Assembly: GCA_016748015.1 (NCBI GenBank)
Contig: JAAOMT010000659.1
Coordinates: forward strand, 62,001-126,000
Direction: 5' to 3'
DNA from: Geosiphon pyriformis
Taxonomy: Eukaryota > Glomeromycota > Glomeromycetes > Archaeosporales > Geosiphonaceae
DNA: 64,000 bases
Shown: positions 22,550-34,565 of the stretch, piece after piece
Position numbering within the stretch: position 1 is the stretch's first letter
How the letters are laid out: each line of letters opens with the position of its first letter
Notes under the pieces: model-generated
What the model was told of the DNA's origin: nothing
Databases searched by the model: none
The model's input: only the letters and a program-made list of their open reading frames with translations
Translations under genes and position numbers: made by a program

Positions 22550-24480
22550 TTATCCTCTCTAAAGAGACTAAGCTCTAGCAAAATCAAGCTATTTATAGTG
22601 TAATCTATTTGAAGGGTTTTATCTAACTCAAAACTAACTAGTTTGTTAAAGTCTTTTGTGAATAGAGTATATAACACTTGAGGCAAAATAAGTTTTGTAT
22701 TCAAGAAACCAAATCTTTGTATTAGAGTTTTGGCTTTTTTAGCAATAGTTAAAACTCTTGGGACATCTAATCATATAATGCCCAAAATTTCTGCCTGTAT
22801 TTCTGAAGTTGTTTTCTTCATGAGTTTCATATTCTCTATGATTTCACCAAAACAACCATAGAGTTCTAATTGTCTTTCATATGACAAGTTTTTGTTTATG
22901 AATAAGATTTCTTAGAGTGTTTTTTTAATTGTGCTGGAAGGTAGAAGCATAGTTGCTGTTATACTTTTTAACAAATATTTATCCATTTTACTACCAATTT
23001 TTTCTCTTTTGGTAATAGTTTTTTTTGGTCTAATAACAGTATGTGTTTTACTGTTATCAGTTATAGTGGTTTGTTTTTTAATAGTCAAAGTAGTATTTGG
23101 ATAGTTTTTGATCTAATATTCATGGAGAGTATAGAAGACATTTTGAATGTTTTGATCCAAAAAATAATTGTTCATGTCGATTGAAGATATCTCTGTTTTG
23201 GGAATGATGCATTTATTTATACTTGATTTTTGCTAATCATTTGAGTCAGTATTACCACAACAGGCAACCAATTAGGTCATTTATGATATTTTTTGAGTCA
23301 TGTACCATAAACAAGACAATCATTGAAGATTGTTCTGGATTGATCTTGAAGAATATAAGAATCATTGTTTAAAATTTTGTTGACTATAAAGAGTCTTTTC
23401 CACTAGTTAGAAAATTTATCACCATAAATATTGTCTTTGTTTAAATGGTATTCCAATACCAAGTTACCAACACTTAAAGAAAGTGTTTTATAGGTTTTTT
23501 TTTTCTTAAGCTTTTCTTAGAACTGTTTTATCTTTTCAAAAGCAATTATTTATGTTTCTATCAAAGAGTTAAGAATAGTACCAAGTCTTCTTTGCAAAAT
23601 GTCTTTGTAATTTCTTATTGTGATCACTTCAAAGGGTATTGTCTTAATGTCAGTTTCTATTGGTAGTATTGTTATGCATTCATAAAGCAAATAAAAAAGT
23701 TCATAACTTGTTATGTCATAATTCACAGTTCTATAAGCAAATAAAGCTGAAGGCAGTATTTTGTCCCATAAGTTTGTTTCTTTACTGGTTTTGGTTAGGG
23801 TTTTATATAGTGTTCTATTGAAATATTCTACTAGGTCATTTGTTTGAAGATAATAAAAAGAGAAAAGTTTATGATGTATTCCCATTTTTTACAAAGTTTT
23901 TCAACCAGTGTATTGAGAAAAGCTTTTCCTCTATTAGATAAAAGTTCTTTGGGGCAGCTATAATGGCAAATAATATCTTCATAAATAAAATTGGCTATTG
24001 AAATTGCTGTTTGGTTAGGAGTGGCTCTTGCTTCTACCCATTTTGTAAAATAGTCAATAGCTGTAATAATGTATCTGTTGCCATCAAGAGTTATTGTTAA
24101 AGATCCAACAACATCTATACCAATTCTGTCAAATAGTTGATCAACAGAGATTGGATGAATATCTTTTTTGTGATTGGATTTGTCTTTTTTTTGGCAAATG
24201 TTACAGATTTTGATGTATTTAGCAATATTTTTTCTCAAGGTAAGCCAATAATAGCGAACTAAAGTTTTCTGAATTGTCTTTGTTTTTCCAAAGTGTCTAG
24301 CTAATGGGTCAGTGTGCATGTTATATATTATAATTTTTCTTTCTTCAAATCTGATGACTTTCTGGAAGTGGTCAGGATCTTTTCTGTTTCTTTTATATAA
24401 TTGGTTCTGGTGGATTAAATAGAAATTTAATTGTTTACACAAATGTTTTTTTTACTGTTAAGTGTATTCTAATGGGTATT
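22519..24480 (-). pseudogene. Integrase plus tail, B3 (broken)
   Basis: The open stretch 23831-24442 contains the zinc-binding HHCC set intact (HTDPLARH and CNICQ), GIDVVGSL (first Asp) and ELLSNRGKAF, where the second catalytic Asp is Asn. 23550-23885 covers NDLVEYFNRTL (Glu present). The tail follows with several stops and ends ETYTSY at 22519. Better kept than B0 in the zinc domain, worse in the catalytic core. Confidence 0.85.
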
Positions 24481-25880
24481 GTTCTTTATCCAAAAATTCT
24501 ATTAAGGCAGAATAGTTGTCCAAGTCTATTATCATGTTTGTTTGTGAAGGAGTTACTAATAATTAAGTTGGTTTGGTTTGAGAAGTTGTACTATTATTGG
24601 ATGATAAGTTTAGAGAAAGTGTCAGCATTTTGATGATTTGCTCCTTTGTGGTGTTGAATATTATAGTCAAATTCATCCAAGTGGAGTATCCAGTGAATTA
24701 TTCATTTGTGTTCCAGCTTTTTTTTATTGCACAGCCAAACCAAGGCTTAATGATTTGTTACTACTAAGAATTTTGCACCAAAAAAATATTGATTCCAGTA
24801 ACTAGTAATTCAAACTACTGCTAACTATTCCTGTTTGGTAATTGAATAATTCTTTTCTGCTGGTGTAAAGAATCTACTGGCATATGCTATGACATATTCT
24901 CTGCTATTTTTATCTTTCTGTAAAAGAACAGCACCAAATCCATAGTCAGATATATTAGTGTGGAGGATGAAAAGTTGGTCCAAATTAGGTTGCTTGAGAA
25001 TTGGTTTAATAACAAGTTTTTTTTTTAGAATTTCAAAAGCTTTTTGTTAATGAGTGCCCCAGTAATAATTGACATTTTTCCTGAGTAGCTGATTGAAAGG
25101 AAAGGTGATTTTAGAAAAATCCTTGATAAATTTGCGATAATAAAAGGCCAAACCAAAGAAAGAGCATAGTTTAGGAACATTTATTGGTTGTCTAATGTTC
25201 TGAACTTTTTTAACTTTAGCTGGATCAAAGAAAATTTCATTTTTTGTAATAAGATAACCAAGGAACTGAGTGGATTGGCATCCAAAAAAAGATTTGATTG
25301 GGTTGATCTTGAGGGCAGTATTTCTGAGCAGGTCAAAAATCTTCTGTAAATGTTTAAGGTGTTTATTTCATGTTTTTGAGTAGACCATTATATCATCTAA
25401 GTAGACTAGAACAAAGTTTTCTTTTACTGATTCAAATACTTTGTCTATTAGGCATTGAAAAGTGAAAAAAACATTGGTAAGACCAAAAAGCATGACTGTA
25501 AATTCATAAATACCATACTTGGTGATGAAGGCAGTTTTCTTTCTGCTTTCTGGATCCATCTCTACTTGTCAGAATTCAGCAGTTAAGTCAATGGTTAAAA
25601 AGAAAGCAGCACTATTGAATTTATCTAACATTGTATCAATTTTGGGGAGTAGATACATGTCTCTTATAGTGATGGCATTTAATTGGTAGTAGTTAACACA
25701 GAAGTGTAGGGTTTTACCTTTTTTGAATACCACTACAACTGGAAAAGCCCATTCACTCTTGGTTTTTTATATGAATCCAAGATCTTTCATTTGGTTTATC
25801 TCTTTCTTAATAAACTCATTATTGCATTAATTGGATTAATAAGGCTTCAAATGGATGGAGTGAGTTTCTTTGATGGTGAT
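24481..25880 (-). pseudogene. Reverse transcriptase and RNase H, B3 (broken)
   Basis: The active site at 25392-25403 reads YLDD, the only intact YxDD among the five RT copies in this window. MDPESRKKTAF and a degraded MLFGLTN lie at 25440-25559. The upstream RT (DLTAEF.QVEMD) and downstream RNase H are open only in pieces, with stops at Trp and Gln codons. Confidence 0.8.
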
Positions 25881-27010
25881 GATGTGTTGTATTACATGGG
25901 TTTGTTCAAAGGTGTTATCTTCTTTTGAAATAACTGGGTTATTTCTAGCCAACAGATTTTCAATGTTTATTTTTTTTTCTTCAAAGGAAGGTTCTCTTTG
26001 TTCTATAACTAGTGATTGGATTTCAGGTGGTTCATTTTCAAAAAACTTTTGTACTTTTTTAAGTTTTTTTTGAGGTATCAAGCTAATTAGTTCTCAATCT
26101 TTGTAATTGATTAGGCAGGACTTGTATTCATCACTAGGGGAATACAAAAGTTTATTGCACCAGCACTTAGCATAAGGGCTATACCATCAATAACTATATT
26201 TTGCTTTCTTGCCAGGTTTTCTATTAAAGGTTTTTCTGAGAATATTATAATAGGGCCAGCAAATCAGCTTGCCATTTACCATAATTTCTTCTTTGTTAGC
26301 TTTAATTGTCCAGTGGCTTGCCATTGCTAGTAAAGATAGTATAAGTGAGTTCAGCAGTTTTTTCTTGCTCTTCTTGATCTTTATTATCATTGCTCTCATT
26401 ATCATCTGATTTATCTAATTGTTCTTTTTCTCGGTTCTGTTTGGTTACTGGAAGAGTTGTTCAATGATGGCATTTAACCACAATGGATTTTTTATCACAT
26501 CTGATTGTTAGCTCACAAAGTTTATAGTCAAGTAGTTCTTTGGCTTTCTTAAGCCACTCATTACCAACAATAATAGTATATTTTTTTGCTTTAGATACTT
26601 CCATGTCTGTTTCAATACTGATACCATTGATATGAACAGGAATAGCTTTGGCTATACCCAGACCTTTTTTTTTGTTACCATGTACATTGGTCATTGGCTG
26701 GATAGAAGGTTCATCAATTTTTCTTCTAATGGCTTCCAGAAAGTATTTGGCAATTACACTAACAGATGATCTACTGTTTAAGATTAAATCAATGAAATAG
26801 CCAGCCACTTGGGCTTTACAAATTAGAAGAGTAACATTGCTGTTGTTAACAAGTCCAACTTGACAAGAACACTTGTTGGTTTTTGGTGTCTTCTTTTTTG
26901 GTATTAAGGATTTGTAAAGATCTTTTCTGAACTGTAGATGAGTCATTAGTTGGCCAAATGTAATGTGAGCTGGGGTTTCCATAAGATCTTTAACAACAGA
27001 ATAGGGTCCA
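25881..27010 (-). pseudogene. Protease and linker, B3 (broken)
   Basis: 26461-26982 is an open protease-like stretch. The active site at 26770-26778 is Asn-Ser-Arg (LILNSRSSVSVI), both changes G-to-A. The neighbouring pieces IVGNEWLKKAKELLDYK and KSIVVK are well kept. The linker has CWPYYNILRK (26187-26405), and an acidic stretch (25836-26081) precedes RT. Confidence 0.75.
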
Positions 27011-28826
27011 GATTTTTGTACAATTTCTGAGGGTTCTAACTTTAGAAGATTTTTAAAAACTTTAGCCTTTAGCAGCTTATTGTTATCAGCAGTTGATGTG
27101 GAGGCTTTTTTTGGATCTAAAATGAAATCAATCTTGGCTTTCTTCTTTTTTCTTGTTGATTCAAAAGTGTTGATTGCTAATTTATCTATGTCATGTTCAT
27201 CATTAGTTAAGTTAAAAGCATAAAAAGAGTTTTTTTCTGGTTGGCTTGTACTCTCACTCTTTGGAAATGTCCTTATTAGTTTAAAGGCTGATAAACAGTG
27301 GCTTCAACTAGGAGATTCTTTTCAAAAAAATTGATGTTGGCATAATTGGGTCTTTGGGTGAAGACATTGTTGTTAATGGTTCTGTTGTTTTGATTGTCAT
27401 TGTTTCTAGGAACTAGAGAAGGCAGGGGAAGATTGTTGCAATTTCTGGAGAAATGTTCAGTTAATCCACAACAATAATACACAGATGGGCCATGATTTTG
27501 TTGTTTTTGATAAGAGAGTTGTTGGGGCTGATTGAAGTGGGATTCAAATCTGGGTCTTTGGGATTGTTGATTTTCTCTAATTGCTTGAGCCAAAGATTCT
27601 AATAGCCAGACAAGATTTGCTGTAAACCTATCTATTAATTGTTCATTTGGATTTTGAGTTTGAGCAGTAAAAGAGATAGCAGCTATTTGTGGAACAGAAG
27701 CCATAATAAGAGCAAAAGCAAAAACTGGAAAAGTGAATTCCAAATGCATTTTTTGGTTATCTTTTATTCTTTGGGCAAATTCAATGGTCATATCCATTAT
27801 GAGATTGTTTTTCAAGACCAGAAGAGGCCAAAAAGTATATGATAGATTAGTTCTCAGTCCTTTTATAAAGGAATGTATTTTCTGCTCTTCTGTTTAATTT
27901 CTTCCAGAGTCTACCCATTTAATAAGTTTTTTTATTGCTTTGGCATATTCTGTCACAACCTCACCAGAGTTTTGAGTTCTTCTTTCTAATTCCATATGTC
28001 ATTTAGATATTAAGATAGGAGTTCTAAATTTTATTTCAAACTGAGTAGTAAAAGAGGTGTTGTCTTTTCCAGCATTTGCTGATGCCCATTTAATGATTCT
28101 TTGCTAAACATTGACATTTGTTTTTTGTAAGAACCAAGTAGCAAAAGAGCCTTAAAGATAGCCACCAACAATTTGGAACTTGTATTCATTATCATATTGG
28201 TTGGTTGTGACTGTTTTTTTAAAGTCATCTAACCATTCAATTGGATCTTGTGCATTACCTCTAAACAAGAGTAATAGAGTGTTGTTTCTTCTTTCCAAAG
28301 CAGTTTGTATGCCTTGGAGAGCAATCAGAATGTTCTGTTGTATAGAATCATTAGCCATTAGTTCAGAAGTTACTGTTTGAGTAGAATGATCTGATTTACT
28401 TGAAAAAAAATCAAAAACAGGAGCAGTTTGATAGCTTTCTTTTTCTGTTTCAAAGGGGGTTTCAGATAGCTGATGGGCAGCAATTCAAATGTGAATTTGA
28501 TGATTCAGGTATTCAGAATCAGGAGACTGTTGTTCAAAAGTTGTGGAATATAAAAGCTGATTGATATTGTTGTTTCTTTCTTCAAAGTTGTCTTCAAAAT
28601 AAGCTTGGTTAAAGTAATAGGTTGTGTAAACTGTATAGATTTCAGCTGAATGCTTGTTCAGGAACTAATTCCAAAAGTCTTGGAATTGTCTGCTAGATTG
28701 TTTTTCAATAAGAAAGCAAATCAAGCAGGAATGCAAAGAATTAAGTTTAATAAAGTCTAGATTATTTTTGTTATGTGCTTCAAAGTGTTCTTCTGATTGT
28801 TGTGGCAGGTATGAATAATTACCCAT
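27011..28826 (-). pseudogene. Gag, B3 (broken, interrupted upstream)
   Basis: 28152-28358 encodes QGIQTALERRNN and DPIEWLDDFKK; 27276-27815 encodes the rest of capsid and the nucleocapsid with a knuckle in which the first Cys is Tyr (VYYCCGLTEHFSRNC). TGA/TAG stops sit at former Trp/Gln codons. The extreme 5' part lies beyond the A-short insertion, next to the primer site. Confidence 0.8.
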
Positions 28827-29817
28827 TGTTACAGGTGATTATTTCTGTTGTTAAATTAAATAACAAATCTGTAACTTGGTGCTCAAAAGCTACTTCCGTT
28901 GATGATGTTCTGAAAGTGTTGTATCTGAAGGTTTTGATAGAGTTCTTTGTATAATGAACAGAGATTCACTAGTGTCAATAATAGATGTATCTTTCCAAGA
29001 CTTTTCCCAATTTTTTTCTCAGTGTGGTGGCTGGATTTAGTTTGGCAGTTGTGCCTTTTTAGTAAGCTATCCAATAATATATAAAATTCTACCCTTATTT
29101 CTGGGTCTTTTACCAGGCTATCCTTGACATCAATAACTCAATGCTTAATTTTTTAATCAATTAGTATACAACAATAAAATCACAAAAAGAAAGAAAATAA
29201 AATAAAGAAAATAAAAAATAAAAAAAATAGAGAAAATAAGCCAAGACAATTTGGTATGTTAGTATCTCATCAATAGCCGTGATTAAAAGCTATTGTTCTA
29301 GCGTGGTTAAGTATCAATTACTATTAACATGAAGTGTTGATAGTAGAGAGTGGGTTAAGATAGGAAATAATTATTTATTTAATGATTGGGAACTGGAATG
29401 TTGCTTAGATTAAATCTAAACTGAGAGGTTTAAACTAAAAGAGTTTTTTTTTTTTTTTTGTATTTTAATAATTATGATTTGTGAGTCTAATTGATTCTAT
29501 GAATCTAATTGACTCTGCAAATTAATTAACTCTGAGTCTCATTGACTAATTTTCTAACTTCTGATACTACTACTATATATACGTATTTGAGATTCCTCAA
29601 TTCTTCATGTCAGGAATTCTGGAATTCCTAAAATCTTGCAATTCCTTTAAGAGAAATTCTGAAATTCTGAAATCCTACAATTTCTTATACAAGAATCCTG
29701 AAATTCCTGGAATTTTGTAATTCCTCTGAGAGAAATTCTGGAATTCCATATTTACTACATCTACCTCTGATTGGCTAATTTATATGTTAATATACTTCCT
29801 ATATTCTATGAGTAACA
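28827..29817 (-). repeat. A-short 3' LTR
   Basis: 991 bp, TGTTACAGGTG to GAGTAACA. U3 (29595-29760) is an array of GGAATTCC-like palindromes (A1 type). Confidence 0.93.
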
Positions 29818-30819
29818 TTATTCCCTCCTTTAATATTGAGCTCCTGCGAAATTTTCTAAATCTCTCTTTTGTATCAATGTTGTTGCTGTAATTTTTATTG
29901 CTATTTGTAAATCTAATTTTATATGTGACTGGAGTTTTTAACTATAGTGATCTGTCCAGAATATCCATGTTCAAATCTTGCATCTGTATTATGTGCATGT
30001 TCAGACATAATGTCCTCATTATTATCACTGAATTGAATTAATTCCTGCTCCATTGTAAGATCTAGAAGTGTGATATATTGTTTAGTGTTTGAAGTGGAGT
30101 TTGAATCATTGTTGTTATTGTCAGCAGAGTTTAAATTGTCGTCATCGTCATCAGCAGAGTTTGAATCGGGATTAAGTTCTGATTCCAATTCTCGCTAATT
30201 GGCTCATCTTCCTCAGAGTTCAAATATATGATGCATGGAAGTGGATTGTGACTTGGGACCATCAGGTGAGTTTTGATGATTTGTTGATTGATTTTGGTAC
30301 TGCTGATTCTCAAATTCTTTTTTCTTCTCTAAGTCTTTTTCATATTGACACTTTTCCCAATGCTGACTTTTGGCATAGAAGAAGGCAGTTTTTGCACAGG
30401 TAAGTATGAATCTGGGTAGTTTTTTTTCTGGAATTCTTCCAACGGGTCTTTAAATAATCAGAGTTTTGAATTTCTAGAGGTTTGATGGGTTTTATCTGAG
30501 GTAAGTTTCTTTCTACATGAGCAGGATTGGAATTTTATCAGGTTTTGAATGTTCAGGTTTTGAACTATTGGGTCTTAAAGAATTGGAGTTTTAACAAGTT
30601 TTATCGGAGGTAAGTTTCTTTATATGATAGCAGGATTGGGATTATCGGGTTTCAAATAATTTTTGGAGTTTTTAATTTAACAAGTTTATCGAAGGTAATA
30701 GTAAAATAAGAATTTCATGAATCTTAAGTGATTTTTCCTTGTTTTCTCTTGGTCTGCCACTTTTGAATAGTTGTTAGTGCTGGTTCTCTGTAGAATTATA
30801 CTTCACAGAAAGTACCAAA
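29818..30819 (-). pseudogene. A-short internal remnant (dUTPase start joined to gag start)
   Basis: 29919-30313 encodes, in two frames, the acidic Asn/Asp-rich linker, the CIIYLNSEEDEPIS segment and the beginning of dUTPase (HNTDARFEHGYSG, motif 1 degenerate); compare A at 48100-48440. The part next to the primer site is the gag start with imperfect repeats (TTTATCTGAGGTAAGTTTCT and TTTATCGGAGGTAAGTTTCT at about 30490 and 30600). Everything between is deleted. A polypurine tract (minus strand AAAGGAGGGAATAA) touches the left LTR. Confidence 0.75.
30801..30817 (-). other. Primer-binding site, A-short
   Basis: Minus strand TGGTACTTTCTGTGAAG, two bases beyond the 5' LTR; the same place and sequence family as in A (TGGTGCTCCTTGTGAAG). 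Confidence 0.75.
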
Positions 30820-31816
30820 TGTTACAGGTGATTATTTCTGTTGTTGAATTAAATAACAAATCTGTAACTTGGTGCTCAAAAGCTACTTCCATTGATGATG
30901 TTTTGAAAGTGTTGTATCTGAAGGTTTTGATAGAGTTCTTTGTATAATGGACAAAGATTCACTAGTGTTGATAATAGATGTATCTTTCCAAGAGTTTTCC
31001 CAATTTTTTTCTCAGCGTGATGGGCGGATTTAGTCTGACAGTCATGCCCTTCTAGTAAGCTATCTGATAATATATAAAATCCTACCCTTATTTCTGGGTC
31101 TTTTACCAGGCTATCCTTGACATCAATAACTTAGCACTTAATCTTTTAATCAATTAGTATACAACAATAAAATCACAGAAAGAAAGAAAATAAAATAAAG
31201 AAAATAAAAAATAAAGAAAATAGAGAAAATAAGCCAAGGCAATTTGGTACATTAGTATTTCATCAATAGCCATGATTAAGAGCTATTGTTTCAGTGTGGT
31301 TAAGTATCAATTACTATCAACATAAAGTGTTGATAGTGGAGAGTGGGTTGAGATAGGAAATAATTATTTATTTGATGATTGGGAACTGGAATGTTGCTTA
31401 GATTAAATCTAAACTGAGAGGTTTAAACTAAAAGAGTTTGTTTTTTTTTTGTATTTTAATAATTATGATTTGTGAATCTAATTGATTCTATGAGTCTAAT
31501 TGACTCTGCGAATCAATTAACTCTAAGTCTCATTGACTAATTTTCTAACTTCTGATACTACTACTATATATACGTATTTGAGATTCCTCAATTCCTCAAT
31601 TCTTTATGTCAGAAATTCTGGAATTCCTGGAATCCTGCAATTCCTTTGAGAAGAATTCTGGAATTCTGGAATCCTGCAATTCTTTATACAAGAATCCTGA
31701 AATTCCTAGAATCTTGTAATTCCTCTGAGAGGAATCCTGAAATTCCACATTTACTATGTCTACCTTTGATTGGCTAATTTATATGCTAATATACTTCCTA
31801 TATTCTATGAGTAACA
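30820..31816 (-). repeat. A-short 5' LTR
   Basis: 997 bp, the same termini as the partner LTR. TATATATACG near 31564 could be the promoter (read on the minus strand CGTATATATAG), next to the GAATTCC array at 31580-31745. Confidence 0.93.
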
Positions 31817-31848
31817 TCATACAATAGAAAACAAGATGGATTTTGACA

Positions 31849-31866
31849 ATCTCACAGAGAGCACTA
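31849..31866 (-). other. Primer-binding site, B3
   Basis: Minus strand TAGTGCTCTCTGTGAGAT (decayed TGGTGCT..TGTGAGG), six bases beyond the LTR end, as in B0. Confidence 0.7.
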
Positions 31867-31872
31867 CTTTTA

Positions 31873-32610
31873 TGTTATGGGTTGGAGTAACAAGCTAATA
31901 GATAGCAAGGGAGAACAGGATTGTAGAGTAATAAAAGTAATTAAAAGGAATTCAACTTTAAAGAGCAAATTGAATAAATATAGATTCAATATGCGAGATC
32001 AGTCTCATAAAATATCTCAATTGCTATACTTTTCAAAAATAACCAAAGAATCTGAAGGTAGAGGGATAGTTCATACTGTCAACAAATAATCATGCTTGGT
32101 ATAATTCTATGCCTTACGTTGGTGCTCTTAGAATTCAATATCAGGTATTAAATGTATTTTTTAGTCATGTTTTATTCAATAATCTTCAAATGCTACAATT
32201 ATACATTTTAGGAAAAGGGTAAGGAATAACCAACAAGTAATTTTTTATCTCAAGATGTTCAGATACTTAAAGATAGGGAAAGAGAAATTAGTGATAAGAG
32301 AATAATTGAGATAAAAGTTGTTATTTTATTTATTTTCTTTCTTTGATTCTTACATATATTTCTATAGCTAAAAAATTTATTGCTTATATAGCTGTCAAAA
32401 GTGGTCAATGATCAAGTCAATGACTAGGTCAATAATCAAGTTAATGATCAAGTCATTGATCAAATCAATAATTAAGTCAATGATCAAATCAACAGTCAGA
32501 TTATTAATCAAGTCAATAATCACTTTCTAAAAATAAAGTGGCTAATTTATGTGACATCAATGGCTAATACATGTGATAATTAATAAGAAGTATAAGTTTC
32601 AACCATAACA
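31873..32610 (-). repeat. B3 5' LTR
   Basis: 738 bp, TGTTATGG to CCATAACA, perfect 8-bp inverted termini. Ten 12-bp units (TCAATGATCAAG and variants) lie at 32404-32522. Confidence 0.92.
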
Positions 32611-34544
32611 GTATTGTTAGAAAGATTTGATTTTGGTGTTACAACTTTACTTTTAGAAAGTACAGTTTGTTGAAAATTTGATTCTTCAAGCATTGTGAAA
32701 TAGCTGGGTTGAGTGTGGTAGTAATTGGATCTTTACTGACCAGAATTTTAAAAAACCAACTGGTTGTTTGAGTTGATTCTGTTGTTATTATTCTGGAATT
32801 AATTTTGAGGTGTAAATTGGTTTTGTTGAACCAATTTTTAGGCTGGTATTTGATATTGTTGTGTAGATGGTTATTAATACTATTGAATTGGTAGAGATTG
32901 TTGATATTGCTATTATAGAACAGGCTAATAGTAATTGTTTTGCTGTTGGAATCTTAAAGAATAGTAGACTGGTAGTGAAGACTGATAATGAGATTGCTGT
33001 ATTAAAGAATAATATTAATTACTTTTGTTTTGTTGGTCTCTTTATAGTTTTTTGCAGTTTCATTTTCAATGTCTTGAAATTCCACAATAATAACAACTTT
33101 AGTTTTGGCTGTTTGATGATAATGAATAATTGTTTTAATTGTATTGTTGGGATGACTAATATCTTTGTGATTGTTGCTGTTATTGTTGGTTGGTAAAATA
33201 ATTTTCAACTTTTTTTGTGAGTTGGTCAATTTTTTTTTCAGCTATTGAACTGGTTTTTTCAATAGTAAGATTTACAAGTTTGGTATGATTTGTTTCTTTT
33301 ATTGTCATTTTATAGTTTTTTGCATGTGTGGTAATTGTTGTTAAGTTTGTTAGGACATGTGAACAAACTTTCTTGATTAGTTTATCTTTTAATTCTGCAA
33401 TAAATTGATTCAAAATCTGGGTATTGGAATAGTAGTCATTGGTTTTCAGTTGTTAAATTTGTCTAAAAAGTTTATTAAATCTTCCAAAATAGATCATGAC
33501 AGTTTTAGATGTTTCTTGTTTGATATTGCAAAAACAATTTCAAAAAGTGATAAAGGTGTTGTTGTCAGTAAATTGTTATAAGAAAGCATCTTTGAATGTT
33601 TGCTAGTTTTCAAATAATTCTTCTAAGTTTTCAAATCATTCTTTTGCAGTTCTTTGAAGAAAGTATAAGATTGCTTTAAGCATTTTTACAGCACTCTATC
33701 TGTTTGTATCTTCTGCTTTCTGGACTTTGTTAAGTTATTTTTAAGAGCTGGTATTATTATTTTTATCAGTAAATTCTGGAATCTTTGCAATATAAGCAGT
33801 TGCCATTTCTTTTTTGTTTTCTGTAGTTTCTTTTTGTTCTGATTCAGTTTCTTCACTTTCCAAGTTCTCTGAATGATTACTCTTGTTTTTTTGTAAGTAA
33901 TCAAAAAGATTTGTACTGGTTGATATTGGTTTTTGCTGTTGAATAAGACTTTTAGGTGATTAAAAATCTTTTGGTCTTGAAAAACGGATAAATGGTGAAT
34001 TTGGTGTTTGTGGTTAAGCAAATAAAATTGGAAATGGTGTAATAGAAAGTGGTAATTTAATACTGGTTCCTTGTTTAGGTGTTTGTAAATATTTGGCAAT
34101 TGTTTTTGGTGTTCTTGGAGTGTTTAAAATAGTTTTTGAGTGTTGTTTCAATTTTTGTTTGTTTTTGTTTGTTTCTGTTTCAGATTTAAAGTCAAGAGAG
34201 TATTTAGACTATACTAGATATATTTTTTCACAATACTAAATAATATTAAAATTAAGTTCTTGAAAGTAAGTGCCAAGTGTTTCACTATTAAAGTCTTCAG
34301 TTTTTAATTGTAAATAGTGCAATAAATTATTGTAGAAGTTGTTTTTAACTTCTGAAATGTTGTAATTTCCAAAAAAATAATTGTTAATATAGTTTTTAAT
34401 GTATTGATATAGTGATATCTTGAAAATTTTAATTCTGTCTTGGATGTTAAATTTTTGCTTGTAATAAGTGTAAATTAACTGATAATACTCTAGAATTGTT
34501 GTATATAGTGTGGTCACCATTTTGAATTTGTTGTTGCTGTATTA
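32611..34544 (-). pseudogene. Gag, element C (broken)
   Basis: 34236-34520 is the N-terminal matrix-like region, 33686-34099 a basic spacer, 33180-33413 the capsid end (LNQFIAELKDKL, ERK-rich coil; A has LNQFIRGLHSSI). The zinc knuckle at 33054-33094 keeps all four ligands (CYYC, H, C) although two TGA codons, probably former TGG, lie within it. The Gln/Asn spacer runs to 32611, where B3 splits the element from its protease. Confidence 0.75.
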
Positions 34545-34562
34545 TTTTCATAGGAGAGCACT
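34545..34562 (-). other. Primer-binding site, element C (decayed)
   Basis: Minus strand AAGTGCTCTCCTATGAAA near the LTR end; it looks like a decayed TGGTGCTCTCC site. Confidence 0.5.
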
Positions 34563-34565
34563 TAA

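Larger units (their letters stand above)
28827..31816 (-). mobile_element. A-short: internally deleted A-type element
   Basis: Two LTRs of 991 and 997 bp flank only 1002 bp of internal sequence. Flanks CCAT (28823-28826) and TCAT (31817-31820), with the empty site seen in B0 at 18291-18310. It keeps a primer site, a polypurine tract, the gag start and a dUTPase start, so it could be copied only by proteins supplied in trans. Nearly all LTR differences are transitions. Confidence 0.93.
21872..32610 (-). mobile_element. Family-B Ty3/gypsy element B3 (full length, nested A-short)
   Basis: LTR-to-LTR element with a perfect 4-bp duplication GTAT (21868-21871 and 32611-32614) in element C. Without A-short (28827-31816) it is about 7.75 kb. 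Order on the minus strand: 5' LTR, primer site, gag, knuckle, protease, RT, RNase H, integrase, tail, 3' LTR. The empty site can be traced in C2 near 62360. Confidence 0.92.

Noticed and set aside
32867-33196. 109-codon plus-strand ORF
   Set aside because: Antisense to the gag/zinc-knuckle part of element C, which has clear homology on the minus strand.
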